The translations under genes were made by a program, and so were the position numbers. The notes beneath the pieces were generated by a model. That model had not been told where the DNA came from, did not search any database, and saw only the letters and a list, made by a program, of their open reading frames with translations. Shown here in pieces: positions 15,001-26,239 of a DNA stretch of 64,000 nucleotides (its first letter is position 1; every line of letters begins with the position of its first letter). Origin of the DNA: Neospora caninum Liverpool (Eukaryota; Apicomplexa; Conoidasida; Eucoccidiorida; Sarcocystidae); NCBI RefSeq assembly GCF_000208865.1, contig NC_018390.1:2342790-2406789 (forward strand). Direction: 5' to 3'.

Positions 15001-15374
15001 GGAACGCTCCCACCGGGCAGATAGTCATTCCTTACGCCCAGGTGCGACGGCATCGTCAAAGCCAGAACGTGATGCAGATAGCTGGTTCGAGCCTTGCCAT
15101 GAAAAAGTGCATCGATCCTTTGAATGTGTGGGGCTTGTTCAGGATGTTGAGGCAGCCTGCAAGCTCTGCACATGCTCGAGGCCTCGCCTTCCCCGCTCGT
15201 ATCCATATTGAGGTCCCCGCCTCACCGAGTGCAAAGCGGCACTCTGGTATCCGGTTGATTAATTTCAAACTGCCAAAGCTGTCGACCGCGAGGAAAAGCT
15301 GCCTGAAGTGGGGAACGTGCGTCCCTTGTACGATGAGTTTGGTGAACCGTTTCGCAGTCGGTGAATTTCATTAA
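1..15374 (+). CDS. Giant glycine-rich, cysteine-containing multi-pass membrane protein (5' end outside window)
   Basis: I do not recognise a named gene. The frame is open to base 1, so the start lies upstream. Splice sites and phases fit exons 1-4324, 4992-12912, 13273-13661, 13949-14053, 14652-14737 and 15021-15374 (stop TAA). That is about 4,390 residues within the window. The first part repeats short beta-like units, for example GAVQIEGKVTARGRG at the first intron and GSGLLSARGGKGG plus seven glycines near 7110-7190, separated by very long Arg/Glu/Ser/Pro/Gly linkers. A cysteine cluster near 8030-8250 (CPPGRAGWQCVPCPIGFF) resembles GCC2/GCC3 or ephrin-receptor-like modules. A transmembrane segment follows (FVLLLCLLFLSVAVLA, about 8295-8345). 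A conserved-looking domain lies at about 8715-9290 and contains LDVLDFDRNPFDYHIYPHSP. The small 3' exons add three more hydrophobic segments (about 13280-13345, 13520-13610 and 13985-14050). I infer a large extracellular, adhesin-like part followed by a polytopic membrane region. The last exon is the least certain. Confidence 0.72.
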
Positions 15375-17419
15375 GGAATTCAAGATTTGTTTCCACGGAT
15401 TTGAAATTGACGTTGAGTTCGAGTTCAACTAACTCCCAGGTGGTGAAGCATGATCATATTTCCGCTATTACGAACAGGGGCCTACTTTAACCGTTTGGGT
15501 CTTAACCACGGGCCACTATTTTCCCGCCGGTCAAATCAGCATTGATGAATGTCACCTTCTCTGCTTGTGATGACGCCGCCTCATCCAATGACCTGTCACT
15601 CAGGGTTTCTGATTCGTGCTGTGAAACGGCACCCGTCCAAAAAGGCCGGCATTAAGAACATAAAGATCATAGCTAGACCATGTATTGTTATTATCACAGT
15701 GTAAGTAGATACTGTCTCTGTACAAATGATCCACGATCCAGAGCTGTATAACTCAAATCGGATAAACAGAGACCAACAAGGATGGTGCTGTTCCACCCCC
15801 TTCCATTAGCTCGCTATCGTGTGCGAAATGTAATGCGCGCGTTTTCCGAGTTTTCAGTCACCCTTAATTGTCATCGCCGCGCTCATTGATGGGTGTCAAA
15901 GGAAAACCATCAACTTTGAATCGGAGCAACACGCCACGAAACCTACATCGTCAGCCCCTACACAGTATTCGTGACGACGTCCACACCCTGATGCATTCAG
16001 ATCTCTACTGGACAATCACTCTACATATTTGCGTTCGTATGCATGTATAAGCATCAGAAATACGATTATGTCATCCATATTTGTGGATCAGTCGTATTGC
16101 ATGCGCCTGTAAATCCCCACCGGCCTTCAAGTATGTAATCGTAAGACAGACAGAGAAGGGAAATATGGTTTGTCAGTAGTGGCTCAATGATGTGAGTATC
16201 TACGAGGTTGTCACTGTCGACGGGAGGTAACGAGCAGACACCCCGGTTCTTTCGTGACACGGTGATTATCCCCTTCAGCTAATGCAGCCGGTAAACGAAC
16301 GGAGGCACAATCGACTCATTTGCTCTCCTGAACCAAACGATATCCACGAATGCAGCCGCTTGATTCTAAAAAGAGCTTGCCATCATTCGGAGATCGAGAG
16401 GCATTGCTGCAACTCGCGTATGCAGTAGTCAGTGCGTCTTCTTCCCGCGGGGCAAAGCTTCTTCCATAGTTTAGGCAAACACGTGAAGGCGACTATCACT
16501 TTTTTGACAACTGTCCTAATGGACCCATGTGTACTGCAGACGACAGGACTGGCAGCGTCACCGCTGCATGTCGTTTTCATATATCTCTTTTCTGCGTCGT
16601 ACTAGAAAACACTTCTTGATTCTCGACAAGGATAGAAAAGGACAGTCCCGTTAAAAAACCATTTGAACGCCTGCACACTTCCCGGTGGTGTGTATCTCAT
16701 AGTACTCCAAAACGTGCCTGTGGCTGCATTTTGGTGTCGAAGCTAGATTTAGTGTGCCCAACGGAAGTCGTTCGCAAGCGTTGATGGTTGGTGGCCTCTG
16801 TTTGCTCGGACTCTGACGCCTTTTTTTGAATGTTTTTTCGATCTGCAGCCTCTGTGTTCTTGGCTCCGGGGACTCGAGGAAACTCGAACCGCCAAGCGAA
16901 CGGTGGCTGCACAGGATCATGTTCTCGAATGCCCCTAGCATACAGGAAGGGGGATATCGGCAGCCTCTCTACCAGACATTGCTCTGCATCCTTCTAAAAT
17001 GCACCACCAACGAGTTGTGCCAACATACTCAGTCCCCGGAGTTGTCCTGTCGGTTTTGCTGGCAACGACAGAGACAGACGAACGAGAAAATCGAGGATAC
17101 TTTGCCTGTCTGCTGTGCATTTTGATTTGGTGTTACCATGTGGTACTCTGCCTAGGCATACATCTGTTTTCTTTTTGTAGAATGCTGTTTCAAAGCCGAG
17201 GCGCTGGATGTCAGCTTGGGTATTCCGCTTTTTGTCAAGAGTTGTCTACGTCGAAATCGAATCCGTTCCTCTACGAATCAGTGTCCACTGGGCGGCTGAA
17301 GAAGAGAGTTCGCAAGGGCCTGTTGAAGGATTTCTTACGCAGGTGTTTCTTTCTGTGAACATGTTTCCTTCGCCTGGAGGACGCTGACCATTACGACTGT
17401 TGAGAAACACATAGACGTT
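15375..17419. other. Intergenic region between two converging genes
   Basis: This 2 kb stretch lies downstream of the stop codons of two genes that face each other. It probably holds both 3' untranslated regions. Open frames are short, in several registers, and show neither splice-linked continuation nor recognisable domains. I see no RNA gene or mobile element in it. Confidence 0.5.
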
Positions 17420-20400
17420 CTACGTAAAAGGACTTCTCACTGTCAAGCGCACAGTGGCGGGTTGGCCAGGATCCCCACAGCAGAACTGATACCTGGTTTC
17501 TAGGAGGCTGCAACTGTCATTTGAATGACTACCACGCAACTCGTGACTAGGATCTCCCAGATCACTGCAAATTACTGGCGTGTGGTCCTCCACTCTTTTC
17601 CTGACGCTGGTGGCGGGATGCACGTGCAGAGGAGACGAGGGCGCTACCTTCCACGCAGGAGCGGCGAGACTCCTCCCATAGGGGAGACAATAACTATTTT
17701 CCTTGAAGTCCACTGAGGTGAACGCTGGTGCGCTCTCTCTCTCCTCGCAGGTGGGAGAAGAGAGCGCAGGCACGGAGCTCTGCGTCAGTGCTCCTTTCCT
17801 ACTAGAACCCTGCGGCGCGGTGACCGGATGAATACAGCCTGCCACCTCTTCCAACGCCGAGGAAATCTCTCTGTTTGTAATCGAGGGAAACTCGGCAATA
17901 CTCTTACGTTCACATGCCACCCGTTCAGGCATTGCGTCGGCAGCAGGACAAGTTGTAGTCCGCTCTAGATCAGGCGGATCTGGAGCTGTTCGTTGGAGGT
18001 GTGGCTCGTAATTGAGAGGGCAACTACTTTTTTCCGGCTCCAGAAAACACACATTCGCTGCACCGTCCTCCATTGTTGGTTGGCCACACTTTAGATGGGT
18101 TCCCCAAATTCCATTTTTTGCCATTCCTGAGCACCTCTTTGTATGGTTGACATTGTACACGGAGGAAGTCGCCTCCGGCGTGCCTGCTCCGTAGACCTTT
18201 TCACAACTTTCCCGCGGTAGTCCGCTTCTGTCAGATTTAGCTGGTGAAATTAGACAAGATCCTTCTGAAGCATGCTTTGCGCCTCCGTCAAATTCTCCGC
18301 AGTCAAACGCAGAAATAGACTGTACGTCGAAAGATGTCAATTTCCCTCTCGAGTGGATTTGTGAAAACGTGCTCGCGTTCAAAGCACAAGACCGGTCGTA
18401 GCGCGCGTTTGCTGAGGGTTGTGGAAAATCCGATCTGCGGGGTTCAAAGTTGCAGCGAATTTCTTGAGATCTTGCCAACTCCATGTTTCTATGCGATGCA
18501 GGAAGTGCGTCACAATTTTGGGGCTGTTCCGGGCTTCGACATTGCAGGTTCAGAGCTTGTGCTGTCAGCAAACGAGCGGTATAATATCCAGTGGGAAGTC
18601 CAACTCCTTCGACAGCTTTAGCTTCTGAACTTGCAGAAAAACGTGGCAGCTGAGCGGACTCTGGGAACTCCAATTGCGGTGGAAAACAAGGTTTCGCATG
18701 CGATCGGGAATCACCTTCTGTCAGTCTGCCAGCTACGTCCTCATGTGTCCCTCTGTGAGAGCGCGGCTCTTCAACGTGCATGTCAACAACCTTTCCCTGA
18801 TTGAATATCGTGGCTGGCGGAACTGTTAACGGCTCGCTTTTGAATCGGTCCCCCGAGACTCCATCGCTGGTAAGTTCTGTCCCCCCTACGCAGGTTTTCT
18901 CATGTCCAACAAGCGGTTGTATCGCTTCCAACCGGGATGTAAAAGATGCCGCCGAGGCACTACCATCCTGGGCTGGTGGGGTTACAAGATCACATGGAAA
19001 AAATGCCGGTGTTTTGCAGCCAAAAGGGTTACTGTCGGCTGCAGCTTCGTAATGTGTATGCCGCTCAATAGGTGGAGGAACAAGGGAGGAAGGTGTAACT
19101 CGCAAGGCATATAAGGGAGCTCCGCAGCTTTCAGAGCATGGCCGTGGAGCGTCTGCTGTAGCAGGAAGAAGGATGCCCCTCGAAAGGCGGTCCTGTGGTG
19201 CACTGCTGCCGAAGTAGGAGGCCGGTTGCAAGGAGAAAGCAGAACGCATTTCGGCAACTGTTTTCTTGTCTGTGTAATGAGGCACTGAATGTGGATGCTG
19301 TGGCAGTACGGCGCTCACCACAGAGCTGAATGGTGCTGGTAGAGGTCCAGTTGAGGAAGATAGCGCTTCCGCACGGCGCAACTCGTCTTCATGTGATGGC
19401 AATTGAGACTGCCTTGGCTTCTTGCCAGCGAAGTTCACTTGTTGAGCAATTCTTCTTTTTCTGTTTGTCCGTTTCCAGCTGCCGACCGAACAAGGAGTGC
19501 TGGGTTCTCCTTCTTCTGAACTGGTACTTGTAGTACATGTACTATACGTGCTGGCTTGTGAGCTCTGGCTCCACGAAGACTCACTCCGCCAGCTTTCACT
19601 GGAGCAAGAACGCTCGCGAGTTTTTGTATGGTTCGCGTAGCTTTCCTTCAGAGTCGAAACCTGCTGGCTGAAGTTGACAGTGCATTTTTCTTGAAGTGGG
19701 GGTTCCAGGCAAGCACCTTCCACTGTGGGGTTCGGAGTTGTCCTATCGAATGATAACACGGGACAAGTGACGCAAGCATCACTTGTAGATATCAGATGAT
19801 TCGAAGGAATACAAGGAGGAGGACAATTTTGATGGATCTTTGTCAGAGGAAGATGTAAACGCCGTTCACCTTCCCCATAAGGAAGAAACAGGAACGAGGA
19901 GGAAGGAACAGAATTTGCCTCAGGCGGCCACTGAAGCTTGCTTGGGGTTGCCGGTTCCGGTGCCTGCCCTAGAACCTGTGGAATATTTGCAAGAGGCGGA
20001 TGCACAGGCCCTCCTTCGCCACCGCTGCTGTGCATGGGGAGTGCTTCAAGAGGCACATGTGTTTGGTGAAAATAGCACGACTTTTGAGAGCGGTGTTCAG
20101 GAATTTGTACCTTTTCATCGGGGGATGGTAGGTCCTGAATACTTGTGGCGGGCATATAAGTGACTTCGGGCATCTCTACTGGTTGAGAAATCATATTTGC
20201 TTGAGACCGTTTCCTCTTCCCCCGGGACGATGTCGTCGTCCTTCCACGGCTGCCACGTTTCTTCGTTCGAGGTCTACGTGCCGACGTCAAGGACTCGTAC
20301 TCAGGGGGAGGAAGGAGAGGAGGAATGCTTCCTGAGACGTTGGAGTCAATACGGTGGCGTTCTCGCACTTCGGCAGATGGCTGATTTCCGCGGAGGCAGA

Positions 20401-21046
20401 AACCGTCCTGGGAGTTCAATAAATGCTCAGAGGCATCTTCCAATGCTGTAGCTGAGTCAAAGCACACTTCTCCTGCCGGCCGACTTACAGGAGGAAAAGC
20501 AGCCGATGATGAAGAAACAGTTTTAGACGGTACATATCCAGTATTCTGATTTCCAGACCCCGTAGCTGTTGTAGACGCGGATGTTTCTGATTGGCCAGGT
20601 GGAACGACTGCCTCCCTTTTTTTAGAGTCTCCAAGAGTCGAAGTAAATGCAGTGGCTCCAAACTGCTTACCAGAAATTATTCGAGAGTCTTTATCTTCAG
20701 CTGGTGAGACCAACGAATGCGGAGGAGGGTCTGCGTGTTGCTGCCCACGCTTCTTTTCACTGTCTCGGAAACGCTTCCTGTAGTTTTGAAGGTTCGCAAG
20801 TGTGACGCTTTGCCTTCCACCTTTCGCCTTTAGCTCCTGTATCCATTCCGTCTTCAGCCCATTGGCTTGGCAGAAGTTGATGCATAAGCGCTCGACCGCT
20901 GACCAACAACCAAGGAGATAGGCAGCATGTAACAATTCCTTCACCTTCATACTTCCCCAATTACTTGTGTGTCCGGGGACGCCTCGACCCAGCTTGATAC
21001 CATGAGCGGCTAAGAGGACTTCCTGTCGAGAGAATGAAGCAAACAT
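17420..21046 (-). CDS. Ser-rich, probably nuclear protein of unknown function
   Basis: A single long exon encodes about 1,208 residues if translation starts at the ATG at 21046 (MFASFSRQEV). An ATG 20 codons earlier, at 21106, is possible. The frame runs on further upstream, but only through microsatellite DNA that would encode His/Ala/Cys/Met/Tyr repeats, so those Met codons are unlikely starts. The first 100 or so residues are the only compact, non-repetitive part. They are helical and basic (MKVKELLHAAYLLGCWSAVE, then a KRF...KKR tail) and match no family I can name. The rest is Ser/Pro/Thr-rich low-complexity sequence. A strongly basic patch near residues 257-280 (KKRGSRGR, then RGKRKRS) could be a nuclear localisation signal or an AT-hook-like DNA contact. 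I infer a nuclear or chromatin-linked protein, with low certainty about function. The open frame itself is well supported. Confidence 0.7.
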   Translation of the reverse strand: MFASFSRQEVLLAAHGIKLGRGVPGHTSNWGSMKVKELLHAAYLLGCWSAVERLCINFCQANGLKTEWIQELKAKGGRQSVTLANLQNYRKRFRDSEKKRGQQHADPPPHSLVSPAEDKDSRIISGKQFGATAFTSTLGDSKKREAVVPPGQSETSASTTATGSGNQNTGYVPSKTVSSSSAAFPPVSRPAGEVCFDSATALEDASEHLLNSQDGFCLRGNQPSAEVRERHRIDSNVSGSIPPLLPPPEYESLTSARRPRTKKRGSRGRTTTSSRGKRKRSQANMISQPVEMPEVTYMPATSIQDLPSPDEKVQIPEHRSQKSCYFHQTHVPLEALPMHSSGGEGGPVHPPLANIPQVLGQAPEPATPSKLQWPPEANSVPSSSFLFLPYGEGERRLHLPLTKIHQNCPPPCIPSNHLISTSDACVTCPVLSFDRTTPNPTVEGACLEPPLQEKCTVNFSQQVSTLKESYANHTKTRERSCSSESWRSESSWSQSSQASTYSTCTTSTSSEEGEPSTPCSVGSWKRTNRKRRIAQQVNFAGKKPRQSQLPSHEDELRRAEALSSSTGPLPAPFSSVVSAVLPQHPHSVPHYTDKKTVAEMRSAFSLQPASYFGSSAPQDRLSRGILLPATADAPRPCSESCGAPLYALRVTPSSLVPPPIERHTHYEAAADSNPFGCKTPAFFPCDLVTPPAQDGSASAASFTSRLEAIQPLVGHEKTCVGGTELTSDGVSGDRFKSEPLTVPPATIFNQGKVVDMHVEEPRSHRGTHEDVAGRLTEGDSRSHAKPCFPPQLEFPESAQLPRFSASSEAKAVEGVGLPTGYYTARLLTAQALNLQCRSPEQPQNCDALPASHRNMELARSQEIRCNFEPRRSDFPQPSANARYDRSCALNASTFSQIHSRGKLTSFDVQSISAFDCGEFDGGAKHASEGSCLISPAKSDRSGLPRESCEKVYGAGTPEATSSVYNVNHTKRCSGMAKNGIWGTHLKCGQPTMEDGAANVCFLEPEKSSCPLNYEPHLQRTAPDPPDLERTTTCPAADAMPERVACERKSIAEFPSITNREISSALEEVAGCIHPVTAPQGSSRKGALTQSSVPALSSPTCEERESAPAFTSVDFKENSYCLPYGRSLAAPAWKVAPSSPLHVHPATSVRKRVEDHTPVICSDLGDPSHELRGSHSNDSCSLLETRYQFCCGDPGQPATVRLTVRSPFT

Positions 21047-21178
21047 GATAGAACCCTCTATCCGCTTAACAAAGGGGAGCACAGGAAACGTGATCGAGTA
21101 AAACATGTCCTTGTCTGCATGTGGCGAACCGGAAATACATTCGAAGCAATCGTGTGTATCATGTGTGGATGTAAGAAT

Positions 21179-21282
21179 GTAAGCATGTATGCATGTATGC
21201 ATGCATGCATGTATGTATGCATGCATGAATGTATCTATGTATGCACTTATGCATATATATATATATATATATATATGTATAC
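21179..21282. repeat. ATGC/ATGT microsatellite followed by an AT dinucleotide run
   Basis: About 70 bases of imperfect tetranucleotides (ATGC, ATGT, ATGA) run into a dinucleotide AT run at 21253-21276. The block includes several TGCATGC palindromes, a motif known as a binding site for some apicomplexan AP2 factors. It lies about 130 bases upstream of the likely start of the minus-strand gene ending at 17420, so it could sit in its promoter or 5' untranslated region. Confidence 0.85.
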
Positions 21283-24200
21283 GGCTGCAGAGCCAGAATC
21301 ATGTAAGTCGTAACAACTGGTGTGTCGGCGTCTCGTCGTCTTATTGGTTGCGGATGAGTTCGACTTAAACTATCCGACAAACATGAATATTGAGCAAGAA
21401 ATCGGATAAGTGGTGTAGGAAACTAATCAAATGGTGGCAGCTACCAACGTGCGTCCGGATTTTTTGGAGGCCTTTGTCACAGTTGAAATCACCTCGAGAA
21501 TCGTTATCCAGTAGCTCATACAGAATATGGCTATTATGCTACAAATCCAACCTCCTCGTCAGTTCATGGCGCTGGCAGCACTAATCATTGGTTGACGAAG
21601 AACAGATGGTCGAGAAGTGGAGAGGAAGACCAAACGAGAACAAGATACTCACGAAAAACCCAAGACGGAAGGTGTTAACCTGTACCACAGCTCCACTATT
21701 GTATTCTCTGTTAATGCTCTGCCATCATCCACTCGTCGACTAACTATTTGGAAGCCTACCTGAAGCTTGACATCTGAAAGAAAACCAAACATTTCAGTAC
21801 TTGATCTATTGAGGATGCCTCTGGGGGCGCCACCATTAACATACGAAGTGGCAAATGGAGACCGGAAAAAGCACTTTATCTACAAAATGATTCATCATAA
21901 TGCAAAGTACAAACAGGCTACGTTCTTAAGTGACTCACACATGCAGCGGGATCTTCCGCGCGGCGATGATTCAGCAGACGTCTAAGATAAGCCCTCCCCT
22001 CCAGGCCAATTGGGATGTCGAACCCTGGAAACCACTCCAAAAGCCACTGGCCGCTGGTTCCTTCTGTATCGTTCTCTCCATTCGCTGCTCCATGCGAGGT
22101 TCCGCCCTGGGAGGCCGTACTGCGAATTGGTCTTGATAGTAGAGGAGACGCCATCCTTCGTTATGCTATGCGTACTTTTTCTGACGTGACTTAAATTCAG
22201 GATGTGTGCTGTCTCTCCTACACGCCTGGCCTAGACGTTCCTCACCAGTGGAGTGTGTTGACCACTTCCCTCTCAAGAACCGCGAGACACCGCAATAAAA
22301 GCCTCTCCCACTACGACGGAGGCGTTACGTATACTTCAGCATAATCTCCTGGGGCAGTCACGGCTTATGCGGAATGGATGCCCAGCTCCGTGGCATCTCT
22401 CCCTTGCAGGGACTATGGTCAGAGAGTGTTCGAGGCGTAACGTTATGCCATATCTGTACGGTATCTTACGCAAATATGTTCACCACAATGGAGGGGCTGG
22501 CTGCAGCCTCTACGTACCAAGCTGATCTTCAGGCCGTTGAGTTACGAAGGCAGAACCTAGACCCTATGACCGTCGAATAAATCTGGTCAGTACCTGACCA
22601 AGGACAAATCTTCTAGTACAATCCGAATTCAAAGCTCTGTTTGGGGTCAATAATTAATTGTCCTGCATACAGTTCTGAGGTCCTTTACACAGGGGTAGCA
22701 TTCGAAGGCAACAAGTGCCTTGGTCGTGGAACGCACCACCCCGCAACCAACAAATTCGTCTGTCTGGTGTTTAAATCCATCGCGTTCTCGTGCTTTGAGA
22801 TGGGTTGCATACTCAGAGTCCAGCAGACATCAAGGACAAACTTTCCGGAGACGATGTATATCAAAAATACAAAACCTCATGGGACAACTGGGAGTAGGCG
22901 GTTGCAGATGGGACATGTTATCTGACCTCCAGTCTGCCGTCAGGCAGGGCGTTTCTCTAACGTGCTGATTAGTGGTAGGAAAATGTGTTTTGTCTGGTCT
23001 TCAGACTTGCGACAGCTGTCAAATCAATGGGCCAGCAGAGCGAGTGGACCGCATAACCGGCTCGCAACTTCACAGCATCTGATGAATTGCAGTTTCCAAG
23101 CGTTTAGCTACCTTCGCTTCACCCAGTTGTAGGCACAGCGCAGTGAATTGCATTTCCTCCGTCCTTATATAGATGTTTCCTTGGTTGGGCACTCGCGTAC
23201 GATGTCGGACCTTGTAGCGTCAATGACTTTCACACTCAAAGACCCAATGTATTTGACGGAGCCACCATCGTCCAGTCCAGTTTTTTTGTCCACGCTTAGC
23301 ACGGTAAACGACTCGCCAGCCTGTTCAAAGGTTAATCTCGCTTATCGTGAAGCAGAACTCCCATGGAAAACAATACACCGACGAATCGCCCGTGGTAGTT
23401 GAGGAAAGACTACACTCGAGGGGCTCTCTGTACTGCGTTGAGGGAGGTGAGAAAGGAAATCGTACGTCTACGTGTCCATCGCAGGAAACACAGAGAACGG
23501 AGGCTCACCCGTATTCGGCTTCTCCGTTGCATGAAGTTATTGTGATAAAAACTGAGGGAAAAGTCCTGTCACATCCGTTAAAACGTTGTCGCGCGTAGAG
23601 AAGTTAGCCGAAGGCTAGAAAGGTGGAACCCTATGAAACTCAAGACCATGGGTTTGGAGGAAACAGAGTCGGTAAAGATCGGAGTGTCCCAGCAGAGGCT
23701 TGACTCATCAAGTGGCAACATTCATTTCGCAATCACGAACAACTTATCATGTGCCAGCAAAGAGAAACCAGTTCACCCAGAGGAGGAAATCTCTTCTGTT
23801 ACGCATGCTCAACCCGTCCGTTTGTGAGAAGCGTTATCTGAACTATAAACTGCCATTTTCGAGTAAACCCACAAAAGGCTGGCCCCGTTCATCAAAGAAG
23901 CCGGAGCTTGCAACCAAAGCAGAGGCACAAGGAAAGACGAGAGAAAGGTTTACACGCGTTATCGGCAGAAAATGACAGCTATAGAGTTTTTTGATTGCCA
24001 TTTACGACAAGAACATCACCCGATTTTTTGGCCGGCCTAACCAGTATTCTCTGCCAGCCCAACTGCGAAAGACCTGGTGCCTGAGACTGAAGACCAGCAA
24101 ATTCACCGTCTGCGCCTAGATTGGCTACGGAGTAACAGCGGCAGTTTAACGGGGTCGGACTTCAGCGGACAGGCAGAAAAGGCGGGTAGCATTTGGCCGG

Positions 24201-25340
24201 GCGAGTGGAAACGACTGTCCCCACTACCATGCGGGGTCGGATAGAGCACAACGACGCCTTGCTTGACCTGCAATGATATCTGTTTGTTCGGCTTTTTGAC
24301 CGCAGAGGAGCTTCGACATTTCTCGCCTTGTATGGTAAAGAGGATACGCAGAAAAAACTACCGTGGAAGGGGTGACGAAGCACGAACAAATTCATATATG
24401 CGAACGACGACTAACTCGGGGACCACGGATTGGCGTTTCGGCCCCTCAGTCTGCCGTCAAACCCCATAGCTACAGGCTGCTCGCAGTTCCTCCACAGACT
24501 GGTCAGGGTCACGCAGTTCAATGCATAAAAAACGAGCATATACTATACGTGATTTGAGTTTACGTTATGTGACCTTGTTGCCCAGTGACTAAAAGGAAAC
24601 TGAAGTAATGCTACCGTCACTGGTCGGACTGCAGTTCATAGCACTTTGCCACCGTAGCACAGATTTGATAGCAAAATGACTGGGCAGCAATGCACCTGGC
24701 CTTCGCCCGTTGACATAAAGTTTCCGCTCGAAAATATGCAAGAAATGTGTATCATGTCTCCTCTGCATCCAGCTCTTTCAAAATTGAACTATTAATACGT
24801 GGAAGACACGCACCATAGTGCATGCAAACAGTCTCGTGTGTTTGTGTTCGCCCATAAAAGAGTGAATTGAAGCCATAAAACAGAAGAAAGTGTCTTCAGC
24901 GTCTTTGGTACCCGCTTCTCTTTTTTTCCTTGTATGCCGCCAATATTGTGGCGATGTATGCGCTTCTTGTAAATGGTGGCTAGGATGGTTGGAAGACCGC
25001 CGTAGCGTAAGAAAACAGAGGGAACGAGGCTGAGTCATTTACAAACTGCGTCGGCAGCTGAGCCGCACAGCGTAGTTCAGGATGATCGAAGTCCTAAATA
25101 GACTCGAGGTGCCAACCTTAAAAATAGTGGGCTAAAGCGTACATAATCGTTAGAGACTGCAGCGATGCACACTACTGGACCTGCCGAGTAGAAACCTTGA
25201 GTACTGGTTGCGGCGAACATGGGATTGGCTTTCCCCTATTTACTACATTTTATTTTTGAATCTGGCAGGCACCCAACTCTCATACCGTCCGAGATCCCCC
25301 AACTTTGATTGCGCATTCGTCACCTACACGTTCTTCATGG
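21283..25340. other. Gene-poor 4 kb stretch
   Basis: I see no gene I can support here. Open frames are short and scattered over both strands. Those around 23150-23830 on the plus strand are slightly longer but show no linked splice sites or domain signature. No tRNA fold, long direct repeat, inverted-repeat terminus or transposase-like frame was found by eye. Confidence 0.45.
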
Positions 25341-26009
25341 CTAATCGTGACGCCTTTTATGAGCCTTCGGAATGGGAGGATGAACGCTTCCGACAGTGCT
25401 GCAACTTCCATACAGGAAATGTTGCAGTTCGCGTCGCCAGTGTGTGACAGCCGTTGAACGCTCGCTACCACACATGTCGAGTGTGTCATCTATGCTGCGC
25501 ACCTGATGATTTTTCCAAAACAAAGCCACGTATCCCCAAAAGAGGCACCCCTGGTAAGCCAAGTCTTCGTTGAGGTGGTCGCTGAGCTCCATACATATCT
25601 TGCTGGTTTTTTTTTGGGTATTGGGTAGAAAAACGTAATTTCGAAAAGGTTGCATTGCCCCGGCAATGTAGGCGAAAGACACGGCGTATTGTTGAACAAG
25701 TGGGGTGTTTTTGTAATCTCTCAGCGATATCCACTGCCTTTTTTAAAGGTGAATTTCTCTGCCTATTCGATTCTCCTGACATAGCTGCCGCCACTATAAC
25801 AAAAACACGCAGGAGAGCGAATCGCGGAAGAAAAAGTCGACTGCCGTGCGGAAACGCTTCCCGAGTATCAGATTCGAGGGAGAACGCACCCCCCGACAGG
25901 GTTGCTGTGGCTGCTGTCGGCCGCTGCTCTTCTCTCCCGATCGTGTAGGATGCGTGCGCTGCGGACGAATGCTGATTGATGGGTCAGGTGTGCTCGCCGT
26001 AGAAGACAT
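25341..26009 (-). CDS. Small two-exon (or more) protein, conserved-looking, function unknown
   Basis: Exon 1 (26009-25890) encodes exactly 40 residues from MSSTASTPDP to a GTGCGT donor at phase 0. Exon 2 enters at 25733 after a TTAAAAAAGGCAG acceptor, also phase 0, and reads WISLRDYKNTPLVQQYA followed by FRNYVFLPNT, CMELSDHLNEDLAYQGC and LFWGYVALFWKNHQ. The density of W, Y, F and C and the lack of low complexity make this look like a real folded domain. I recognise no family. Exon 2 either reads through to a stop at 25341, giving about 170 residues, or is cut at 25503 (CAG followed by GTGCGC) and joined to a further exon I could not place. The hydrophobic stretch is only about 12 residues, so a full membrane span is doubtful. 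The Ser/Pro/Arg-rich N-terminus could be a mitochondrial leader, but that is weak. Confidence 0.5.
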
Positions 26010-26239
26010 GAGGATACAGCAGACCGCGCTGTACACTACTACAGCGGCTTGGAAAGCATCTTTACCGCTATAGTGCACGATTCAATTCCACCACAAACTC
26101 TTGTCCACTGTCGAATCTCAATATTTCATAGAACAAACGCCTCCTGGATGCATGTTTCACCACTTGTACTTCAGAGAGCACCGTGATACGTCCCGGTTGC
26201 AACAGTCACTCCAATCGTCGCGGCAGTAACCATGCGCTT

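Noticed and set aside
21400..24500. Degenerate retroelement or transposon
   Set aside because: I found no reverse transcriptase or transposase motif, no long terminal repeats and no flanking target duplication by eye.
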